NCBI GenBank assembly: GCA_031291645.1
Contig: JARLIQ010000112.1
Location: 46,080-110,079, forward strand
DNA: 64,000 bases
Source: Caulobacteraceae bacterium
GTDB lineage: Bacteria; Pseudomonadota; Alphaproteobacteria; Caulobacterales; Caulobacteraceae
Reading direction: 5' to 3'
Shown here piece by piece: positions 21,814-31,688 of the stretch. Both the position numbers and the translations under genes were made by a program. The notes beneath the pieces are model-generated. The model saw only the letters and a list, made by a program, of their open reading frames with translations. It was not told where the DNA came from and searched no databases. Position 1 is the first letter of the stretch; every line of letters starts with the position of its first letter.

Positions 21814-23040
21814 TCACTGGGGATCGGGCAGGCCCAGCACGCGCTTGGACACCACGTTCAGATTGATCTCCGAGGTGCCGCCTTCGATCGAATTGCCCTT
21901 CGAGCGCAGCCAGCCGTGGGTGGCGACCAGTTCGTTCGGGGAAAAGCCCTCGCCCTCCCAGCCCAGGCCCTGGGCGCCCAGGGTCTCGACCATCAGCTCG
22001 GAGCGCTCCTGCGCCAGCGAGGCGGCGGCGTACTTGATGATCGAGGTGGCCGCGCTCGGCCCGTTGCTGGCCTTGGACTCCGCGGCGACGCGCGCCAGCG
22101 TCAGGTAGAAGCTCTGGAAGTCCATCTTGTTCTTGGTGATGCGCGCGCGCAGGTCCGGATCGTCCACCGCCCCGGTGTCGTCGACCCCGACATAGGTCCT
22201 GGCCAGTTCGCCCAGGTCGCCGGCCGCGCCGCCCGCCCCGCCGCCGCCGCCGAAGCCGCCGGAGATGTTCTGCCGCTCGTACTGCAGCAGCCGCTTGGCG
22301 ATCTCCCAGCCGCCGTTGACCTTGCCGACCAGGTTCTCCTTGGGGACCTTCACGTCGGTGAAGAAGGTCTCGCAGAACGGGCTCTCGCCGCTGATCAGCT
22401 TGATCGGCCGGGTCTCGACGCCGGGCGTCCGCATGTCGATCAGGATGAAGCTGACGCCCTCGTGCTTCTTGGTCGTGTCGGTGCGCACCAGGCAGAAGCA
22501 CCAGTCGGCCTTGTTGGCGTAGGAGGTCCAGATCTTCTGGCCGTTGATCAGCCAGTGGTCGCCCTTGTCCTCGCACTTGGTCTGCAGGCCGGCCAGGTCC
22601 GAGCCCGCGCCCGGTTCCGAATAGCCCTGGCACCAGCGGATCTCGCCGCGGACGATCCTGGGCAGGTGCTCCTGCTTCTGGGCCTCGTTGGCGTATTCCA
22701 GCAGCACCGGGCCCAGCATCCAGAGGCCGAACGAGGCGAGCGGGCTGCGATAGCCGCCGCGCGATATCTCCTGGTCCAGCACCCGGGCCTCGGCGCTCGA
22801 AAGGCCGCCGCCGCCGTAGGCCTTGGGCCAGGTCGGGGCGGTCCAGCCGCGCTCGGCCACCTTGCGCATCCAGGCGATCTGCGGGTCGGTGGTGTTGTCG
22901 GCGAAGGCGCGGCCGCCCCAGGTGGCCTCCGGGTCGACCTTGGCGTCAGGGTCGCGCAGTTCGGCCGGATAGTTGGCCTCCAGCCAGGCGCGCGCCTCCG
23001 CGCGGAAGGCCTCCAGATCGCCGCCGCCGAAATCCGCCAT
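21814..23040 (-). CDS. acyl-CoA dehydrogenase
   Basis: [63 protein letters not shown]. Confidence 0.93.
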   Translation of the reverse strand: [408 protein letters not shown]

Positions 23041-23267
23041 CGTCTCCAACTCCCAGTCGCGCCCGCCGTTCCGGCAAGGGCTTGTTATCATCACTAACTT
23101 ACCCCAGGGGCGCCCCGGAGCAAGCCGACTCGAACGGCTGTTTCATCCCTTCTCTGCGAGCGGCCGCGGGCGTTCGGAATTTCGTCACGCTTGCGTCTAT
23201 GCTGGGGCGCGGGGGAATCGGAGCAGGGGCCCTTCGTTCCGTTAGGATCGGAAGGGCGAAGGTCGGC

Positions 23268-24956
23268 ATGAGCGTTGTTCGCGAACTGAGGTCCGCGGCC
23301 CTCGAGGCGGCGCCCCCGATATCGGCGGCGCTGACCCTGGCGGCCGGGGTGATGCTGCTGGTCTCCGGCGCGACCCCGTCCGACCCCGAGCGGTTCCGCT
23401 TCATCGCCCAGGCCCTGCCGCTCTATCTGATCGAGATCAGCCACTTCCTGTCCTCGATCCTGGGCCTGGTGCTGGTGCTGCTGGCCTTCGGGCTTCGCCG
23501 GCGGCTGGACGCGGCCTGGGTCGCGACCGTGATCGTGCTGGCGCTGGCCGCGGTGCTCGCCCTGCTCAAGGGCTTCAACTGGCCGGAGACCACAGCGCTG
23601 GCGGTGCTGTGGCTGCTGATCCTGCCGATGCACCCGGCCTTTCCGCGCACGGCGCGGCTGACCCGGATGGAGATCACGCCCGGCTGGCTGATCTCGGCCG
23701 TGGCGGCGGTGGCCGGGGCGGGCGCCATCGGCCTCTGGTCGTTCCGCCACGCCGACTATTCCGACACCCTGTGGTGGAAGGTGATGGCCGACGCCGACGC
23801 CACCCGGTCGCTGCGCGCCTCGGTCGGGGCGGCGGTGCTGCTGCTGGCGGTCGGGCTGTGGCGGATGGTGGCGACGCCCGCGACCCCGCCGATCGTCGGC
23901 GACGACGATCCTCAGTTCGAGCGGGTCAGGGCGATCCTGGCGTCGGCCGAGGAGCCGGAGCCCGCGGCCAACCTGGCGCTGCTGGGCGACAAGCGGTTCT
24001 TCTTCTCGCAGTCCGGCGAGAGTTTCCTGATGTTCGGCGTCCGGGGCCGCTCGTGGATCGCGCTCGGCCCGCCGGTCGGCAAGCGCGAGGAGCGGATGGA
24101 GCTGCTCTGGCGGTTCCGCGAGCTGGCCGACGCCCACGCCGCGAGGCCCGCCCTCTACGGCATCGGGCCGGACGTGCTGCCGGACGTGGTCGAGCTGGGC
24201 TTTTCGATCCAGAAGACCGGCGAATCCGCGACCGTGCCGCTGGACCAGTTCTCGCTGCAGGGCCGCCGGCGCGACGTGCTGCGGCGCAACTGGCGCAAGG
24301 CGGGCGAGTCCGGCGCCGCCTTCGAGGTGCTTCCGCCGGACGCCGTGCGGGGCGCGATGGCCGAGCTGAAGCGGGTCTCCGACGCCTGGCTCTCGCACCA
24401 CGCCGGCGGCGACAAGAAGTTCTCGATGGGCGGGTTCGAGCCGCGCTACGTGGCGGAGTTCCCCTGCGCGGTGGTGCGTTCGGACGACCGCATCGTCGCC
24501 TTCGCCACCATCTGGACCACGATCGACCGGTCGTCCTTCTCGATGGACCTGATGCGCTACGACGACGACGCGCCCAAGAACGTGATGGACTATCTGTTCG
24601 TCGAGCTGATCGAGTGGGGCCGTCGCGAGGGCTACACCGCCTTCGAATTCGGCATGGCGCCGCTGGCGGGGCTGGAAGATCGTCCCCTGGCGCCGATCAT
24701 GTCGCGGGTCGGCCGGCTGCTCTACGAGCGCGGCGAGGAGCTGTACAATTTCCGCGGCGTCCGCCGCTACAAGGACAAGTACGACCCGGTCTGGCAGCCG
24801 CGCTACATCGCCGCGCCGCACAAGTGGGCGATCCCGATCCTGCTCGCCGACGTCGGGCTGCTGTCGTCCGGCGGGGTTTCGGGCCTGACCAAGCGCCCGC
24901 GCCGCGGGGAGCCGGCGCCGCCGCCCGTCGCGGACGCTCCTCTGCCAGCCAGCTAG
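23268..24956 (+). CDS. MprF-like protein (DUF2156 / phosphatidylglycerol lysyltransferase-type C-terminal domain)
   Basis: N-terminal TM helices; LGDKRFFFSQSGESFLMFGVRGRSWIALGPPVG; FEFGMAPLAGLEDRPLAPIMSRVGRLLYERGEELYNFRGVRRYKDKYDPVWQPRY. Confidence 0.9.
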   Translation: MSVVRELRSAALEAAPPISAALTLAAGVMLLVSGATPSDPERFRFIAQALPLYLIEISHFLSSILGLVLVLLAFGLRRRLDAAWVATVIVLALAAVLALLKGFNWPETTALAVLWLLILPMHPAFPRTARLTRMEITPGWLISAVAAVAGAGAIGLWSFRHADYSDTLWWKVMADADATRSLRASVGAAVLLLAVGLWRMVATPATPPIVGDDDPQFERVRAILASAEEPEPAANLALLGDKRFFFSQSGESFLMFGVRGRSWIALGPPVGKREERMELLWRFRELADAHAARPALYGIGPDVLPDVVELGFSIQKTGESATVPLDQFSLQGRRRDVLRRNWRKAGESGAAFEVLPPDAVRGAMAELKRVSDAWLSHHAGGDKKFSMGGFEPRYVAEFPCAVVRSDDRIVAFATIWTTIDRSSFSMDLMRYDDDAPKNVMDYLFVELIEWGRREGYTAFEFGMAPLAGLEDRPLAPIMSRVGRLLYERGEELYNFRGVRRYKDKYDPVWQPRYIAAPHKWAIPILLADVGLLSSGGVSGLTKRPRRGEPAPPPVADAPLPAS

Positions 24957-24983
24957 GTGCGGCGCCCAGTCCTCCGTCAGGTC

Positions 24984-25000
24984 TTAACCTCACGTTAACC
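24984..25000. promoter_or_regulatory. CtrA-type site TTAA-N7-TTAACC upstream of podJ
   Basis: TTAACCTCACGTTAACC; a second near-match TTAACGCCGCGTTTA at 25082-25096. Confidence 0.6.
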
Positions 25001-25150
25001 CTGCGCGCGCGTGGTCGAAGGCGAGGGTTGCTCCGCCTTCAGGTCGTCCACAGAAGAACGGCGGCAACCCTATATTTAGTGTTAACGCCGCGTTTACACG
25101 CTAGGAATCGGTGGTTAGCGTCCGAGTAACGTGCTTGGAGAGCGATTCGG

Positions 25151-28100
25151 ATGACCTCGGGGGCGCCGTGGAGCGTAAAGGGCATCGACCCCAAGGCGCG
25201 TGAGATCGCAAAGGATCTCGCTCGCAGGTCGGGCATGACGCTTGGTGAGTGGTTGAACCAGGTGATCCTCGACGACGAGGCCGTGGCCGACGACGCGCCG
25301 CGCTATCCCAGCTTCGGCCGCCAGGCCACCCCGCCCCAGCGCCGTTTCGAATCCGCCATCCGTCCGGTCGAGGACGCCTTCAGGGTCACCGACACGCTCG
25401 ACCGGCTGTCCGCCCGCATCGAGGCGGCCGAGCAGCGCTCGGCGATCGCCATCGGCGGCATCGAACAGTCCGTCGCCCACCTGGTGGCCCGCCTGGAAGG
25501 CGCCGAGCACGACCAGAACGCGGTCGTCTCGCGGTTCGAGGGCGCGGTCGACGGCCTGCGCGCCGAACAGGCCCGGGCCGGCGAACGGCTTCGCCGCTTC
25601 GAGCAGGAGGCGGCCGAGACGCGGGTCGGCGAGGCGCTGAAGTCGCTGGAGGGCGCCCTCTCCAAGCTGGCCGGCCACGTCTATGCCGGCGAAGGACAGG
25701 CGAAGGACAGCTTCGACGGCCTGCGCCAGGAGCTGGACGGCGTGCACGAGCGGCTCGGGGGCGCGTTCAGCGAGACCGCGGCGCGCGAGCTGGTCGAAGG
25801 GGTGATCGCCCGGCTTTCCGGCCGCTTGGAACAGGCCGAGCTGCGCACGACCGACGCCCTGCGCAGCCTGGAGGGCGCCTTCGCCGAGCTGGACGCGCGG
25901 ATCAGCGCGACCGAGCAGCGGCTGGCCGACGGCGGCCAGGAGGCGCGCCTGGAGGCGCTGGCCGCCAGCCTGACCGAGCGGATGGACGCGGTGCGGGCCG
26001 AGATGGCCGAGAACATCCGCGCCAGCGCCGCCGACGGCCGCTTCGAGCGGATGGAGCAGGCGCTGCAGGAGATCAGCGGCCACGTCCGGACCGCCGAGCA
26101 GCGTTCGGCCGGCGCCATCGAGAAGATGGGCCACGAAGTCCTGCGCATGGCCGACACCCTGACCCGCAGCGTCCAGGAGAGCGAGCAGCGCTCGGGCCAG
26201 GCGATCGAGACGGTCAAGCAGGCGTTCAGCGGCGAGGTCGCCCGCGTGGCCGACGGTTTCGCCCGCAACGTCGAGGCGGCGGAACGCCGCTCGGCCGAGG
26301 CGATCGAGCGCGTCGGCGGGGACGTCGCCCGGGTGGCCGACGCCATGGAGGCGCGCCTGACCCAGGCCGACGCGGTCGGCGCCCAGGCGCTGGAACGGCT
26401 CGGCGCCGAGATCACCCGGATCAGCGAGCGGCTGACCGAGCGGATCGCCAACGCCGAGCGCCGCTCGGCCCAGGCGATCGACGACGTCGGCGACCAAGTG
26501 GCCCGCGCCACCGAGCGGATGCAGGACCGCCAGGAGCGCGTCTCGGGCGAACTGGCCGATCGCATCCGCCAGAGCGAGGAGCGGACGGCCCGCTTCCTGG
26601 ACGAGGCCCGCGAGCGGATCGACCATCGCCTGGCGGAGACCCAGCGCCGGCTCGCCGACGTCGCGCCGGCCGAGGCGCACGCGCTGTCCGCCTATTCGAC
26701 CTACGCCGACCCGGCGGTGGCGCCGTTCGGCGATGACAGCTTCGCCGCCCCGGCCGAGGATTTCGCACGCGAGGCGCCGCCCGTCTTCGGCCATGCCGAG
26801 CCCTCGCACGGCCTGCTCCAGGCCGAGCCGGAGGCCGGGTTCGAGCCCGAGGCGGAGGTCGCGGCGACCCAGGGCGACGACGCCGAGCTGTTCGGCGCGC
26901 CGGCCGCTCCGGCCGAGGACGATCCCTTCGGCGACGACGGCTTCATGGAGCCGGCCCGCGTCGCCGCCGAGCGCGAGGACTTCGGCGCCGGGCTGTTCAC
27001 CGAACCCCAGCGGTCCCGCGACGAGATCGAACCCGAGGTCGATGACGACTGGCTGTCTCCGGTCGCAGACGAAGCGGCGCTCCACGGCGCGCACGCGGAA
27101 GACGACGCCGAACCCATCGCCCCCTTCGGCCTCGCCCGGCCGGACGTTGCGGACGAGGACCAGGCGCACCTGGAGCCGCACGCCGACGACGGCTTCGAGG
27201 CGGCTGACGAGTTCGTCGCGGCCGAGTCCGAGCGGCCGAAGACCACGCGCGAGCTGATCGAACAGGCCCGCGCGGCGGCCCGCGCCGCGTCCCAGCCGCA
27301 GGACGCCAAGGCCCGCGCCGGCGAGACGCGCGGCGGCTCGATGTTCAGCGGCTTCGGCCTGGGCGGCGGCCGCAAGAAGCGCGGCGGCTCGACCATGCGC
27401 ACCGCGCTGCTGGTCTCGGGCGGCACGGCGGCGATGGGCGTGGCCCTGGCCGGCTATGTGATCCTGGCGGACAAGCCGCACGGCGCCTTGCCGGACCGGG
27501 TCGCCGAGGCCCTGGGCGTGCACGCCGCGGCCGGGACCCATCCGGCGGCCGGCGAGATGTCGCCCAACCCGCTGGCGGCGGTGGCCCTGGCGCCCAAGCC
27601 GATCGCCGGCCAGGCGGTCGACGCCAACCAGACGGCGGCCCTGCCGACGCCGGAGGCGGCCGGCGGCGCCGAGCTCTACAACGACGCCGTCCGCAAGATC
27701 GAGGCGAAGGACAAGTCCGGCGTGGCGCCGCTGCAGAAGGCGGCCAACATCGGCTACGCCCCGGCCCAGTTCTATCTCGCCAAGCTCTACGAGGACGGCC
27801 AGGCCGGCCTGCCGAAGGACCTGGTCGAGGCGCGCCGCTGGACCGAGCGCGCGGCCGAGGGCGGCGACCGCAAGGCGATGCACAACCTGGCGCTCTATTT
27901 CTTCGAGGGCGTCGGCGGGCCGAAGAACCTGACCAGCGCCGCGCAATGGTTCCGGCGCGCCTCCGACCTGGGCCTGGTGGACAGCCAGTACAATCTGGCG
28001 CGGCTCTACGAGGAAGGCTTCGGCGTCGCCCAGAACCCCGCCGAGGCCTACAAGTGGTACCTGATCGCCGGCCGCTCGGGCGACGCGGAATCGCGGATGA

Positions 28101-28417
28101 GCGCGCTTCGGATCAAGAGCCAGTTGTCGGCCGAGGCCCAGAGCGCCGCCGAGCGCGCGGCCCAGGGCTTCCAGTCCCAGCCGCCCGACCCCACGGGCGC
28201 GCCGCTGCAGGCGGCGGTCGGCGGCGACGCCGCCAGCGTGGCCACGGCCCAGCGCGCCCTGACCAAGCTCGGCTTCTACCTGGGGCCGACCGACGGCACG
28301 CCCTCCCCGGCCCTGAAGCTGGCCATCGCCGCCTACCAGCGCGGCCAGGGGCTGCCATCGACCGGCCAGCTCGACCCGGGCCTGACCCAGCGCCTGGCGA
28401 CGGTGGTCCAGCCGTAA
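25151..28417 (+). CDS. podJ: polarity/localization factor PodJ-like (coiled coil, TM, SEL1 repeats, peptidoglycan-binding domain)
   Basis: WSVKGIDPKAREIAKDLARRSGMTLGEWLNQVI N-terminus; long coiled coil; TM near TMRTALLVSGGTAAMG; SEL1 repeats; C-terminal PG_binding_1-like ALTKLGFYLGPTDG. Confidence 0.88.
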   Translation: MTSGAPWSVKGIDPKAREIAKDLARRSGMTLGEWLNQVILDDEAVADDAPRYPSFGRQATPPQRRFESAIRPVEDAFRVTDTLDRLSARIEAAEQRSAIAIGGIEQSVAHLVARLEGAEHDQNAVVSRFEGAVDGLRAEQARAGERLRRFEQEAAETRVGEALKSLEGALSKLAGHVYAGEGQAKDSFDGLRQELDGVHERLGGAFSETAARELVEGVIARLSGRLEQAELRTTDALRSLEGAFAELDARISATEQRLADGGQEARLEALAASLTERMDAVRAEMAENIRASAADGRFERMEQALQEISGHVRTAEQRSAGAIEKMGHEVLRMADTLTRSVQESEQRSGQAIETVKQAFSGEVARVADGFARNVEAAERRSAEAIERVGGDVARVADAMEARLTQADAVGAQALERLGAEITRISERLTERIANAERRSAQAIDDVGDQVARATERMQDRQERVSGELADRIRQSEERTARFLDEARERIDHRLAETQRRLADVAPAEAHALSAYSTYADPAVAPFGDDSFAAPAEDFAREAPPVFGHAEPSHGLLQAEPEAGFEPEAEVAATQGDDAELFGAPAAPAEDDPFGDDGFMEPARVAAEREDFGAGLFTEPQRSRDEIEPEVDDDWLSPVADEAALHGAHAEDDAEPIAPFGLARPDVADEDQAHLEPHADDGFEAADEFVAAESERPKTTRELIEQARAAARAASQPQDAKARAGETRGGSMFSGFGLGGGRKKRGGSTMRTALLVSGGTAAMGVALAGYVILADKPHGALPDRVAEALGVHAAAGTHPAAGEMSPNPLAAVALAPKPIAGQAVDANQTAALPTPEAAGGAELYNDAVRKIEAKDKSGVAPLQKAANIGYAPAQFYLAKLYEDGQAGLPKDLVEARRWTERAAEGGDRKAMHNLALYFFEGVGGPKNLTSAAQWFRRASDLGLVDSQYNLARLYEEGFGVAQNPAEAYKWYLIAGRSGDAESRMSALRIKSQLSAEAQSAAERAAQGFQSQPPDPTGAPLQAAVGGDAASVATAQRALTKLGFYLGPTDGTPSPALKLAIAAYQRGQGLPSTGQLDPGLTQRLATVVQP

Positions 28418-28432
28418 CCCCTGACCGGCGCC

Positions 28433-29158
28433 TCAGTCGCCGACCAGCATCGACCAGCCGATGGCGTGGGCCTGCCGGGGTCCGAGGGCCACGGCGATCG
28501 GCCGGCCGGCGAACAGGCCCGCGAAGGCCTTGTCGCGGACGTTCAGCCCCCCGGCGTAGGCGCCGAAGGCCGGCAGCACCACCCGCTCGCCGTCCGTGAC
28601 GAAACACCGCCGCCGCACCGAACGACCGCGCGTGGCGACCCGCGCCGCCGGGTGCAGGTGGCCCGCCGCCTCGGCCCGCGGTCCGGCCTGAGGCTCGTGG
28701 CGCAGGACCAGCCGGCCGACCGCGTGCTCCGCGACCACCTCTCCGGGCAGGCCGCGCGGCCCGTCGGCGTCGTGGTTGCCGACGACCCAGACCAGGGTGC
28801 GGCCGCGGGCGAGGCTGGCCAGGCGCGCGCCGCTGTCGGCCGCCAGTCGCGCCTCGGCTCCGCCGTCGTGGAAGCTGTCGCCCAGCAGCACGATCCGCGC
28901 CGGGTTCAGCGCCTCGACCTCCTGCTCCAGCCGCGCCAGGGTCTCGGCCGTGTCGTAGGGCGGCAGCAGCTGGCCGCGCGCGGCGTAGGCCGAACCCTTC
29001 TCCAGGTGCAGGTCGGCGGCGGCCAGGGTGCGGCTCTCCTCCAGCCACAGCGTCCCGGCCGGGCGCAGCCGCGCGGTGAGGCCGGCCAGGGTCAGGCGCA
29101 CCGCGCCGCAGTCGCTGGCGGCGAGGTCGAAGGCGAGCTTGCGGCCAGCGGCGCTCAC
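28433..29158 (-). CDS. pdeM: ligase-associated DNA damage response endonuclease PdeM
   Basis: LAAADLHLEKGSAYAARGQLLPPYDT, LLGDSFHD, VWVVGNHD metallophosphoesterase motifs; GTG start overlapping the helicase stop. Confidence 0.88.
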   Translation of the reverse strand: MSAAGRKLAFDLAASDCGAVRLTLAGLTARLRPAGTLWLEESRTLAAADLHLEKGSAYAARGQLLPPYDTAETLARLEQEVEALNPARIVLLGDSFHDGGAEARLAADSGARLASLARGRTLVWVVGNHDADGPRGLPGEVVAEHAVGRLVLRHEPQAGPRAEAAGHLHPAARVATRGRSVRRRCFVTDGERVVLPAFGAYAGGLNVRDKAFAGLFAGRPIAVALGPRQAHAIGWSMLVGD

Positions 29159-31608
29159 GCCATCGCTTCCTCGACCAGGGCCAGCAGGGAGGCGGACTGC
29201 AGCAGCATTTCCGACGCGCCGCCGGGCGAGCGCTCGCGCCCGATCTCGACCAGCATCGGCACGGAGAAGGGCGACAGCTTGGGCAGGGGGTTCATGCGGA
29301 TCCGTCCCTTGATCCGGGCCAGCAGCCCGCCCAGCCGCTCCAGGTCCATCAGGCCGGCCGACGCATCCGCCCGCGCGCAGCGCAGCAGGAGGTGGTCCGG
29401 CTGGTGGCGGCGCAGCACGTCGTAGATCAGGTCGCTGGAGAAGGTGACCTGGCGGCCCGACTTCTCCTCGCCCGGGAACCGGCGCTCGATCAGGCCTGAG
29501 ATCAGGGCGCACTGGCGGAAGGCGCGGCGCATCATCGAACTCTCCTCGAGCCAGGCTTCCAGGTCGTCGCCCAGCATGTCCTCCTGGAACAGCTCGTCCA
29601 TGTCGATGCGGTCCATTGGCGCCAGGGACCAGACGCACACGGCGTAGTCGTTGGCCAGGTAGCCCAGCGGCCCGACGCCCAGCCGGTCGAGCCGGCGGGT
29701 CAGCAGCATGGCCAGGGTGGTGTGGGCCAGCCGTCCCTCGAACGGATAGGCGATCAGATAGTGGCGACGGCCGTTGGGGAAGGTTTCGACCAGAAGTTCG
29801 TCCGCCCTCGGAACGCCGGAATGGTCCTTCTGGGCCTCCAGCCATTCGCGCACGTCGTCGGGCAGCCGTCGCCAGGCCGATTCGTCCTGGACCATGGCGC
29901 GCACCCGCCTGGCCAGATAGGTCGACAGCGGGAATTTCGAGCCGCCCCAGCTCGGGATCTTGGGGTCGTCCGAGGGCGAACGGGTGACGAGGACGTCGAT
30001 CCCGACGATGGCCTCGAAGCGCCAGACCTGGCCGCCAAACAGGAAGGTGTCGCCGGCGGTCAGGCCCTCGAAATACCATTCCTCGGCCTCGCCGATCTTG
30101 CGCCCGCCGACGCCGCGGCGGCTCATCTGGCGCAGGTTCAGCACCGTCGGGCCGACGATGGCCCCGCAGTTCAGCCGGTGGCGCAGCGCCGTCTGGGCCC
30201 CGCGCACCCGCCAGGCCCCGTCCCGCCCCTGCACGATGCGGCGAAACCGGTCGTAGGTCTTGAGCGCGTAGCCGCCGGTCGAGACGAAATCGAGCACCGC
30301 GTCGAAGTCCGCCCGGCCGAGCCCCGCGAAGGGCGCGCTACGGATGACCTCCGTATAAAGATCATCGGCCTGGAAGGGTTCGGAGCAGGCGCAGCCCATG
30401 ATGTGCTGGGCCAGGACGTCCAGGGCGCCGGACCGCTCGGGATCGCCGTCCAGGGCGTTCTCGGCCACCGCCTCCCGCGCGGCCTGGCACTCCAGCATCT
30501 CGAACCGGTTGGCCGGCACCAGTATGGCCCGCGAGGGCTCGTCCAGCCGGTGGTTGGCGCGTCCGATCCGCTGGACCAGGCGCGAGGAACCCTTGGGCGC
30601 GGCGAGCTGGACGACCAGGTCCACCGCCCCCCAGTCGATCCCGAGGTCGAGGGTCGAGGTGCAGACCACGGCCCGCAGCTCGCCCCTGGCCATCGCCGCC
30701 TCGACCTTGCGCCGCTGTTCGGGGGCCAGCGAGCCGTGATGCAGGGCGATCGGCAGGTTGTCGTCGTTCAGCCGCCACAGCTCCTGGAAGGCGAACTCGG
30801 CCTGCCAGCGGGTGTTGACGAAGACCAGCGCCGTGCGGGCGGTCTTGATCACCTCATAGACCTCGGCCATGGCGTGCTGGGCCGTGTGGCCGGCCCAGGG
30901 CACCCGCTGGTCCGACAGCAGCACGTCGATCACCGGCGGCGCGCCCGGCTCGCCCAGGACCAGGTCGGCCGGCTCCGTCCCGGCCGACAGCCAGCGGCGC
31001 AGCATGTCCGGATCGTTCACCGTGGCCGAGAGCCCCACCCGCCGCATCCTGGGCGCGAACGTCGACAGCCGCGCCAGGCCCAGCGACAGCAGGTCGCCGC
31101 GCTTGGACGAATGGATGGCGTGGATCTCGTCGATCACCACGCAGGCCAGGTCCTCGAAATAGGCCCGCGCGCCCTCCCAGGCGCAGAACAGGGCCAGCTG
31201 CTCGGGCGTGGTCAGGAGGATGTCGGGGGGATGGCGCCGCTGGCGCTGGCGCTTGGCGACGCTCATGTCGCCGGTGCGCGCCTCGATGGCGATAGAAAGC
31301 CCCATCTCGGCCACAGGGGCCATCAGGTTGCGCGCCACGTCGGTCGCCAGCGCCTTCAGCGGCGAGATGTAGAGGGTGTGCACGCCCCGCGGCGCGTTCG
31401 GCCTGGCCCGCTGCGACAGCTCGACCAGGCTGGGCAGGAAGCCGGCCAGGGTCTTGCCGCCGCCGGTGGGCGCGATCAGCAGGGCGTCGCGCCCGGCCCG
31501 CGCCTTTTCCAGCATGGCCAGCTGGTGGGTGCGCGGCGTCCACCCCCGCCCGGCGAACCATCCGCCAAACCGGGCCGGCAAGAGTTGCTGCGCCGCGCCG
31601 CCGTCCAT
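29155..31608 (-). CDS. ligase-associated DNA damage response DEXH-box helicase (Lhr-type)
   Basis: APTGGGKTLAGFLPSL, VVIDEIHAI, TSTLDLGIDWGAVDLV, QRIGRANHR. Confidence 0.92.
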   Translation of the reverse strand: MDGGAAQQLLPARFGGWFAGRGWTPRTHQLAMLEKARAGRDALLIAPTGGGKTLAGFLPSLVELSQRARPNAPRGVHTLYISPLKALATDVARNLMAPVAEMGLSIAIEARTGDMSVAKRQRQRRHPPDILLTTPEQLALFCAWEGARAYFEDLACVVIDEIHAIHSSKRGDLLSLGLARLSTFAPRMRRVGLSATVNDPDMLRRWLSAGTEPADLVLGEPGAPPVIDVLLSDQRVPWAGHTAQHAMAEVYEVIKTARTALVFVNTRWQAEFAFQELWRLNDDNLPIALHHGSLAPEQRRKVEAAMARGELRAVVCTSTLDLGIDWGAVDLVVQLAAPKGSSRLVQRIGRANHRLDEPSRAILVPANRFEMLECQAAREAVAENALDGDPERSGALDVLAQHIMGCACSEPFQADDLYTEVIRSAPFAGLGRADFDAVLDFVSTGGYALKTYDRFRRIVQGRDGAWRVRGAQTALRHRLNCGAIVGPTVLNLRQMSRRGVGGRKIGEAEEWYFEGLTAGDTFLFGGQVWRFEAIVGIDVLVTRSPSDDPKIPSWGGSKFPLSTYLARRVRAMVQDESAWRRLPDDVREWLEAQKDHSGVPRADELLVETFPNGRRHYLIAYPFEGRLAHTTLAMLLTRRLDRLGVGPLGYLANDYAVCVWSLAPMDRIDMDELFQEDMLGDDLEAWLEESSMMRRAFRQCALISGLIERRFPGEEKSGRQVTFSSDLIYDVLRRHQPDHLLLRCARADASAGLMDLERLGGLLARIKGRIRMNPLPKLSPFSVPMLVEIGRERSPGGASEMLLQSASLLALVEEAMA

Positions 31609-31688
31609 CCGGGGCGCTATAGCATGTTCTCTTTCTGTTTCGAGGGGCGCCGTTGCGGGACCGCGGCGTCGGGCGCTATCCAGGGGGC

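Noticed and set aside
25115-27946. 943-aa minus-strand ORF antisense to podJ
   Set aside because: Low-complexity Arg/Gly/Leu-rich translation caused by GC-rich codon third positions; no domain signal; podJ frame is clearly coding
31609-31652. AGCATGTTCTCTTTCTGTTTCG as another copy of the hairpin repeat family
   Set aside because: Only a short resemblance to an arm, with no pairing partner nearby
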